Origin: Bacteroidales bacterium
GTDB lineage: Bacteria; Bacteroidota; Bacteroidia; Bacteroidales; P3
DNA: 45,714 nt
NCBI GenBank assembly: GCA_017451385.1
Contig: JAFSPS010000001.1
Coordinates: 1 to 45,714 of the forward strand
Direction of reading: 5' to 3'
Numbering within the stretch: position 1 is the stretch's first letter; each line of letters begins with the position of its first letter. This document shows, one piece after another, positions 41,584 through 45,714 of this stretch. The notes under the pieces were generated by a model, which was not told the origin of the DNA, did not search any database, and saw only the letters and a program-made list of their open reading frames with translations. A program made the translations under genes and the position numbers.

Positions 41584-42441
41584 ATGGGAACATCCAATCT
41601 CTATAAAGGACCCAAAGGTTCTTCTTTATTACCTGCTGACTATTCGGGCGAGCCAAACGAACAGCCCATGGCTGCACCTGAAGGCGAAGTCCCGGAAAAT
41701 GAGCAGTCGGAAAATGAAGACCAAGTCTCTCAGGAAGAAGAAAAACCGGAACAGGAAGAACCCCAGCAGGAAGAGAAACCAAAAGTAACTTGGACACAGG
41801 CCAAACGGGCGTTTTCCAGCCAGATAGGAAAACGTAGCCCTAATGTGCGGTGGGTTGTAAAGACCTATATCAAAGCATCAGGTGGCTACAAGCATGCCGC
41901 CAAGACTTCTAGTTCATCCAAGCGAGTTGCCAGAGGTATTATCAACTTCTTTTCAGGTACGCCTGAGGCAATACGTCAGCGTTTAGAACAGATTGGAATT
42001 GTCTTTGAGGGCCGCAGCACTCAAGAGATATTTAATGACATCTATTCTCATCTCAGCACAGGAGCCTCGTCACGCGAGGATGCTGTGGCAGACAAGGCCC
42101 TGTCTCAGACTTTCTCTGAGTTGTTTGAAAGTGAGTTGATGACAGAACTAGGTTTGGATGTTTTCAAACCTGAATTACTAGAATTTCTGGTATCCCACTT
42201 TGTTGCCAATACCGTCTATTATAGGCTGTTGAACGAGGTGTTGTTTGGAGAATTGACGGGCAACAAGAGTAATGAGGACATAGCAAGGATCGAAGAGGAC
42301 TTGAAGTCTTTCATTGAGGGTCTTGTTAGTGGAAGGGTGCCAGAACACTTGCATGAAGGAATCACAGCAAACGAAGTAAACAGTCTTGTTGACAACCTTT
42401 ATGAAGATTGTTACAAGGTAATGGAGTGTATAGCAGAATGA
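41584..42441 (+). CDS. qatB: Qat anti-phage protein QatB
   Basis: A 285-residue protein of unknown fold. Residues about 20-70 are a low-complexity stretch rich in Glu, Gln and Pro (SQEEEKPEQEEPQQEEKPK), probably disordered. After it comes a basic segment (TWTQAKRAFSSQIGKRSPN, RWVVKTYIKASGG) and a helical C-terminal half (about 130-285). No catalytic motif is visible. Identification as QatB rests on its position between the KAP ATPase and the QueC-like gene and its size, supported by the general character of that family. It begins 6 bp after qatA and its stop overlaps the qatC start in ATGA. Confidence 0.82.
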   Translation: MGTSNLYKGPKGSSLLPADYSGEPNEQPMAAPEGEVPENEQSENEDQVSQEEEKPEQEEPQQEEKPKVTWTQAKRAFSSQIGKRSPNVRWVVKTYIKASGGYKHAAKTSSSSKRVARGIINFFSGTPEAIRQRLEQIGIVFEGRSTQEIFNDIYSHLSTGASSREDAVADKALSQTFSELFESELMTELGLDVFKPELLEFLVSHFVANTVYYRLLNEVLFGELTGNKSNEDIARIEEDLKSFIEGLVSGRVPEHLHEGITANEVNSLVDNLYEDCYKVMECIAE

Positions 42442-43730
42442 ATATGGTCTTTAATTGTCATTTGAATGAAGGCGACACTTTTCAGGTTGCAGGATCAGAA
42501 CATGTACCCCTGCATACCAAGGAAAAGTACGCTTACACCCTTTGGACACGGAGGAAAAGTCATCTGAACATGATACCCCATTTCTTCATGTCCGAGGCAA
42601 TAGATTTGTTCTATATTTCGTTGATGGTGTTCTATGCAGACCGAAAGGTGCTTCGCAGAACTCAGCCCGATGCATGGACACGGAGTATTACTATATATAT
42701 GCCTGTGTTATGCCTTGACAAGTGGAATGCAAACAAACAACTTCTTGAATCTATGCTTGATTTCCTAACTGGCGACCATTGGCATTTCTTGTTCCGTGAA
42801 AGAATACTCAATAAGTATGAAAAACAAAGGCGTGAGGTAATTCAAAAGAGCAAGAAAAAGCTCTCTGCAACAGAGTTTTGCATGTTGTCTGGCGGTCTTG
42901 ACTCTTTCATTGGAGCCACCGACTTATTGGCTTCAGGCCACTGTCCTATTTTCGTTGGCAACTATAATGGAGGTAAAGGAGTGAGTGTTTATCAGAAGAA
43001 AGTCATAGACCTTCTTAGCGTACATTTTGCCTATGATAAGAACAGGTTTTATCAGTTTTATGCTGCGCCTAAAAGCGGTAAAGAAGATACAACACGTTCA
43101 CGCTCGTTAATGTTTTTCGCCCATGCTATTCTGCTGGCATCAGGAATGGGTAACCCTATTTCTTTATTTGTTCCAGAGAATGGAGTTATCTCTTTAAACA
43201 TACCGCTGACTGTTCATCGGTCAGGGAGTTTAAGCACTCGTACCACCCATCCGCATTTTATGGAAATGTTACGGCTGCTACTTTCAAATATGGGACTGCC
43301 AATAAGTATTATTAACCCCTATCAATTTAAGACCAAGGGCGAAATGATACGCGATTGCTTTGCACCACAATTTTTGAAAGACAATGTGAAGTGGACCATG
43401 TCATGCTCACATCCCGACTTGGGAAGATATTCGGGAGACCCCGAACCGTCCCATTGTGGTTGTTGCCTGCCTTGCACTATCCGTCGTGCCGCTATAAAGT
43501 TTGTAGGGATAAAGGATGAATCCAAGTATAGGGATTCAGTATATAAAGATCCGGAACATGCAATTAACTTGAAGTCCTATCGTTTGGGGCTAAAGTCTTA
43601 TATAGAACATCCTATGCATCCTCTGATGGCTATTCAGCAGTCTGGTCCTATCACTAAACGCAACGAAGACTATGCTGATCTTTACAAAAGAGGAATGGAA
43701 GAGTTAAAGAATTTTATAGAATCCCTCTAA
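42438..43730 (+). CDS. qatC: QueC-like protein QatC
   Basis: A 430-residue protein related to the 7-cyano-7-deazaguanine synthase QueC, used here in defence. The PP-loop ATP pyrophosphatase motif SGGLDS is at 151-156, in CMLSGGLDSFIGATDLL. A C-terminal zinc-type cysteine cluster is visible in SCSHPDLG followed by SHCGCCLPCTIRRAA (about 320-350). It is about 200 residues longer than QueC, with an N-terminal extension of about 145 residues. QatC may modify or activate a guanine-like base on a target, but this is inference. The ATG at 42438 overlaps the qatB stop; the frame is open further upstream but MNMVFNCHLN is the likely start. Confidence 0.9.
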   Translation: MNMVFNCHLNEGDTFQVAGSEHVPLHTKEKYAYTLWTRRKSHLNMIPHFFMSEAIDLFYISLMVFYADRKVLRRTQPDAWTRSITIYMPVLCLDKWNANKQLLESMLDFLTGDHWHFLFRERILNKYEKQRREVIQKSKKKLSATEFCMLSGGLDSFIGATDLLASGHCPIFVGNYNGGKGVSVYQKKVIDLLSVHFAYDKNRFYQFYAAPKSGKEDTTRSRSLMFFAHAILLASGMGNPISLFVPENGVISLNIPLTVHRSGSLSTRTTHPHFMEMLRLLLSNMGLPISIINPYQFKTKGEMIRDCFAPQFLKDNVKWTMSCSHPDLGRYSGDPEPSHCGCCLPCTIRRAAIKFVGIKDESKYRDSVYKDPEHAINLKSYRLGLKSYIEHPMHPLMAIQQSGPITKRNEDYADLYKRGMEELKNFIESL

Positions 43731-44431
43731 TGGAGCATTTATATGATACCCACTTTCATCTGGATTTACAGAAAGACCGTACGGCGGCCATCTGTGAGAT
43801 AGAAGAGAACCAGATATATGTGATTGCTGTAACTAATCTACCAGATTTATACAGAAAAGAGACGGTAGAGATAAAGAGTAAATATATACGCATTGCACTT
43901 GGGTTCCATCCAGAATTAATTCATCAATACCAGAAGCAGATTCCGTTGATGTGGGAGTTGTTGCCCGAAGTTCGATACATAGGTGAAGTAGGATTGGATT
44001 TAGTTAATAAAAGTTATGAGAAAGAACAAGAGGCCTTCTTCAGTGAATTAGTTGAACGATGCCGTTACGATAGTAATAAGATATTTTCCATTCATACTCG
44101 CCGTTCAGTTGATAAAGTATTGGATACATTAGGAGATAACTACAGATTCAAGGCAATATTGCATTGGTTCTCTGGAAGTAGAATGGAATTAGAAAAGGCC
44201 ATCGAGAATGGTTGCTATTTTTCTATTAATGGCGCGATGATGAAATCAAAAAAGTTTCTTGACATGTTACCAATGATACCTTCTAATCGACTTCTTATAG
44301 AAACAGACAGTCCTTTTATCCGTTACATAGGTTCGTACGATGAACATCTGAGATGTATTAAGGAAGACTTACTGTCTTATAAGCATGACGTGGATGTTTG
44401 GGCAAACTTTAGAAGAGTGCTTGGCGGTTAA
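43730..44431 (+). CDS. qatD: TatD-like hydrolase QatD
   Basis: A 233-residue metal-dependent hydrolase of the TatD DNase family. The metal-binding set is present: DTHFHLD (6-12), GEVGLDL (about 85), SIHTRRS (about 123), LHWFSGS (about 144) and IETDSPF (about 202). It therefore appears catalytically intact; TatD enzymes act on nucleic acids. The start overlaps the qatC stop (TAATG, 43728-43732). The gene closes the four-gene Qat operon. Confidence 0.92.
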   Translation: MEHLYDTHFHLDLQKDRTAAICEIEENQIYVIAVTNLPDLYRKETVEIKSKYIRIALGFHPELIHQYQKQIPLMWELLPEVRYIGEVGLDLVNKSYEKEQEAFFSELVERCRYDSNKIFSIHTRRSVDKVLDTLGDNYRFKAILHWFSGSRMELEKAIENGCYFSINGAMMKSKKFLDMLPMIPSNRLLIETDSPFIRYIGSYDEHLRCIKEDLLSYKHDVDVWANFRRVLGG

Positions 44432-44435
44432 TATT

Positions 44436-44682
44436 ATGAGTGTTAAGATATCAACTATGAGGCAAAATGAACGTTAGCTTACGGGGTATAAGGAGGTGAT
44501 GGGGCTCCTAGAGGAAAACCATAGGATTCCATCCTAATATTATCTAGAGGAGAAACTAAAGTTTCACTTCATTCATCAAGAAGTTGTATAATGTGGATAA
44601 TATGAAGTCTGAAAGGACGGGAATATTTGAGAAGTTGCAGACGTTCTACGAGTTGTACAAAGGAAAGAATCAACATGTGTAG
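44436..44682 (+). pseudogene. Decayed small gene downstream of qatD
   Basis: A readable but broken frame: ATG 44436 gives MSVKISTMRQNER, then TAG 44475, then LTGYKEVMGLLEENHRIPS, TAA 44535, YYLEEKLKF... to TAA 44589; a neighbouring frame continues with FIKKLYNVDNMKSERTGIFE to TAG 44680. Coherent charged and helical segments spread over two frames with two in-frame stops look like a pseudogene of about 80 residues. The family is not recognised. Together with the fragment after it, this is the only content of the 44432-44993 gap. Confidence 0.5.
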
Positions 44683-44696
44683 GTAATGATAAGGTA

Positions 44697-44948
44697 ATGG
44701 GCAATGCAGTAACGATAATAGTAGGTGCAGGTGCTATTCTGGATCTTGATCCACACTTTTCTTTCTCAGTATTTCTCCGTGCTATAAGTATATTCTCAGG
44801 AAGGGAGTGCAAGTATGACCCTGCTCAGAGAGTTGATTCTTTTATTTTATATGAGAAGAAGGAATTTGAAACCTCTAAGAGTTCAAAGTGGCAACGTGTA
44901 AGAAGAATAGTGTCGTATCTGACAAGTGTATTCGGCATTTACCGATGA
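44697..44948 (+). pseudogene. Chimaeric fragment: GAGA-type N-terminus joined to a copy of the left-flank gene's end
   Basis: An 83-residue frame. Residues 1-18 (MGNAVTIIVGAGAILDLD) look like the start of a nucleotide-binding, SIR2-like protein with a GAGA loop; this is a short match only. From LDPHFSFSVFLRAI it is a copy of the C-terminal 56 residues of the protein at 37249-38076 (42 identical by eye), and it ends YLTSVFGIYR. It is much too short for either parent and was probably made by deletion or recombination, though expression as a small protein cannot be excluded. Confidence 0.6.
44744..44936 (+). repeat. Direct repeat, right copy
   Basis: Right-hand copy of 37905-38097 at a constant offset of 6839 bp. 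The two copies enclose the ATPase gene, the small Trp-rich gene and qatABCD. Confidence 0.85.
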
Positions 44949-44993
44949 CAATCGTTAGTAAAATATTAAGTGCTAACTAGTTATAAAGACAAT

Positions 44994-45698
44994 ATGAAAC
45001 AAGACAAGAAATATTATGGAGATACCAGGCTAAATCACTTTTGTGCGTTCTGCAGTTGCCCAACAGAAACGGAAGACCACGTTCCATCCAAATGTTTCCT
45101 TGATAAGCCTCACCCTCAAGATTTGCCCGTTATCCCTTGTTGCTGTAAGTGTAATAATGATTTCTCTTTAGATGAGGAATACGTATCGTGTATGATTGAC
45201 TGCATGAAGGCTGGCACAGCCTCTCCAACCCTTGTGGAAAGAGAAAAGACTCGCAAGTCCCTTCTGCATAATCCCAAATTACAAGAGAGAATTAGTTCTC
45301 AAATAAGAGATTTTGGAGGAGTGCTTTTATATGATATTGAGAAGGAACGATTTGAAAAGGTCTTTCGAAAGTTAGCATTCGGACATTTGGCTTATGAGAA
45401 TGATACGCTTGCATGGAATAGTCCCTATAGTATTGACATTCATTTATTGTCTGAGATGTCTGATTCTCAGAGGAACGATTTTTTCCGCCCTTATAGAGGT
45501 GAACTATTGCCAGAAGTGTGCAGTCATGGTTTGGAACATGTAATGTTGTGTTGGGAAGATGGACATTTGGACTCCTGCATAAGTCCTTGGATTCCCATTC
45601 AAGAAGGCCGCTATAGATATTGCGTATCGCCCAATGGCAATATTGTTAAATTCGTCATTGCAGAGTTCCTTGCGGTAGAGGTTAACATAGAAATGTGA
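44994..45698 (+). CDS. HNH-type zinc-finger endonuclease-like protein
   Basis: A 234-residue protein. Its N-terminus has FCAFCSC (Cys pair near 17-20), TEDHVPSKCF (His 29, near the HNH position) and CCKCNNDF (Cys 50 and 53, Asn 54), the layout of an HNH nuclease with a structural zinc. The rest is mixed alpha/beta with several conserved-looking tryptophans and no other motif. The ATG at 44994 is chosen; a GTG at 44970 would only add 8 residues. It lies next to the Qat island and could be a separate defence nuclease. The window ends 16 bp after its stop. Confidence 0.65.
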   Translation: MKQDKKYYGDTRLNHFCAFCSCPTETEDHVPSKCFLDKPHPQDLPVIPCCCKCNNDFSLDEEYVSCMIDCMKAGTASPTLVEREKTRKSLLHNPKLQERISSQIRDFGGVLLYDIEKERFEKVFRKLAFGHLAYENDTLAWNSPYSIDIHLLSEMSDSQRNDFFRPYRGELLPEVCSHGLEHVMLCWEDGHLDSCISPWIPIQEGRYRYCVSPNGNIVKFVIAEFLAVEVNIEM

Positions 45699-45714
45699 TT
45701 GTGAAATGCGCCAA

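Noticed and set aside
44489-44500. TAAGGAGGTGAT, a perfect Shine-Dalgarno-like 12-mer, unusual for Bacteroidetes.
   Set aside because: It is explained by codons for Y-K-E-V within the decayed reading frame at 44436, and no start codon lies at proper distance after it.
44697-44948. The 83-codon frame as an intact small gene.
   Set aside because: Most of it duplicates the C-terminus of a longer protein, and its N-terminus resembles an unrelated nucleotide-binding protein, so a truncated chimaera is more likely.

Overview
The window looks like a chromosomal segment of a Bacteroidales bacterium, probably Prevotella-like; the genus cannot be fixed by eye. Reasons: Bacteroidetes-type promoters (TTTG, about 19 bp, TAnnTTTG), few Shine-Dalgarno sites, a GldD lipoprotein, a CcsBA fusion, IorAB, and the Bacteroidales gene order coaX / outer-membrane protein / TPR protein / lptC. 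Core genes are clearly GC-richer than the two defence regions.

Layout. 1-1370: the 3' end of an IS1595-like transposase and a two-domain lipoprotein. 1406-8523 (minus): an MBOAT O-acyltransferase, two SGNH esterase-like proteins and a GT39-type glycosyltransferase, likely an envelope-glycan modification set. 8477-14852 (minus): lpxD, lptC, a TPR protein, an outer-membrane protein, coaX and pth, which combine envelope biogenesis and housekeeping. 15187-17954: tRNA-His (minus) diverges from trmH-family methyltransferase, thiL and pcm (plus). 18084-26163 (minus): a type I restriction-modification operon hsdM / tyrosine recombinase / YhcG nuclease / hsdS / hsdR. 26316-32901 (minus): an outer-membrane protein, imelysin, a di-haem DUF1111 protein and CcsBA, which reads as a periplasmic iron/haem unit with its own cytochrome c maturation protein. 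33131-37167 (plus): gldD, iorA, iorB and aroE. 37249-45698 (plus): an AT-richer accessory island.

The island's core is a complete QatABCD anti-phage operon (KAP ATPase, QatB, QueC-like QatC, TatD-like QatD; 39769-44431). It is preceded almost without gap by a DUF4143-type ATPase and a 77-residue tryptophan-rich protein that may belong to the same transcript. It is followed by a decayed gene, a truncated copy of the gene at 37249 and an HNH-type protein. The two copies of that gene's 3' end form direct repeats exactly 6839 bp apart around the Qat locus, a likely trace of how the island was assembled. Qat itself is a described system. What may be new is the upstream pair and the flanking duplication.

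Intergenic structure is unusual. There are three copies of an approximately 100-bp MITE-like repeat (13179, 31487, 36238), four spacers filled with degenerate AATCTTAAAATCT-type repeats (one inverted relative to the others), and two 48-bp-spaced palindromes inside the yhcG reading frame. No CRISPR array, rRNA operon or replication origin was seen.
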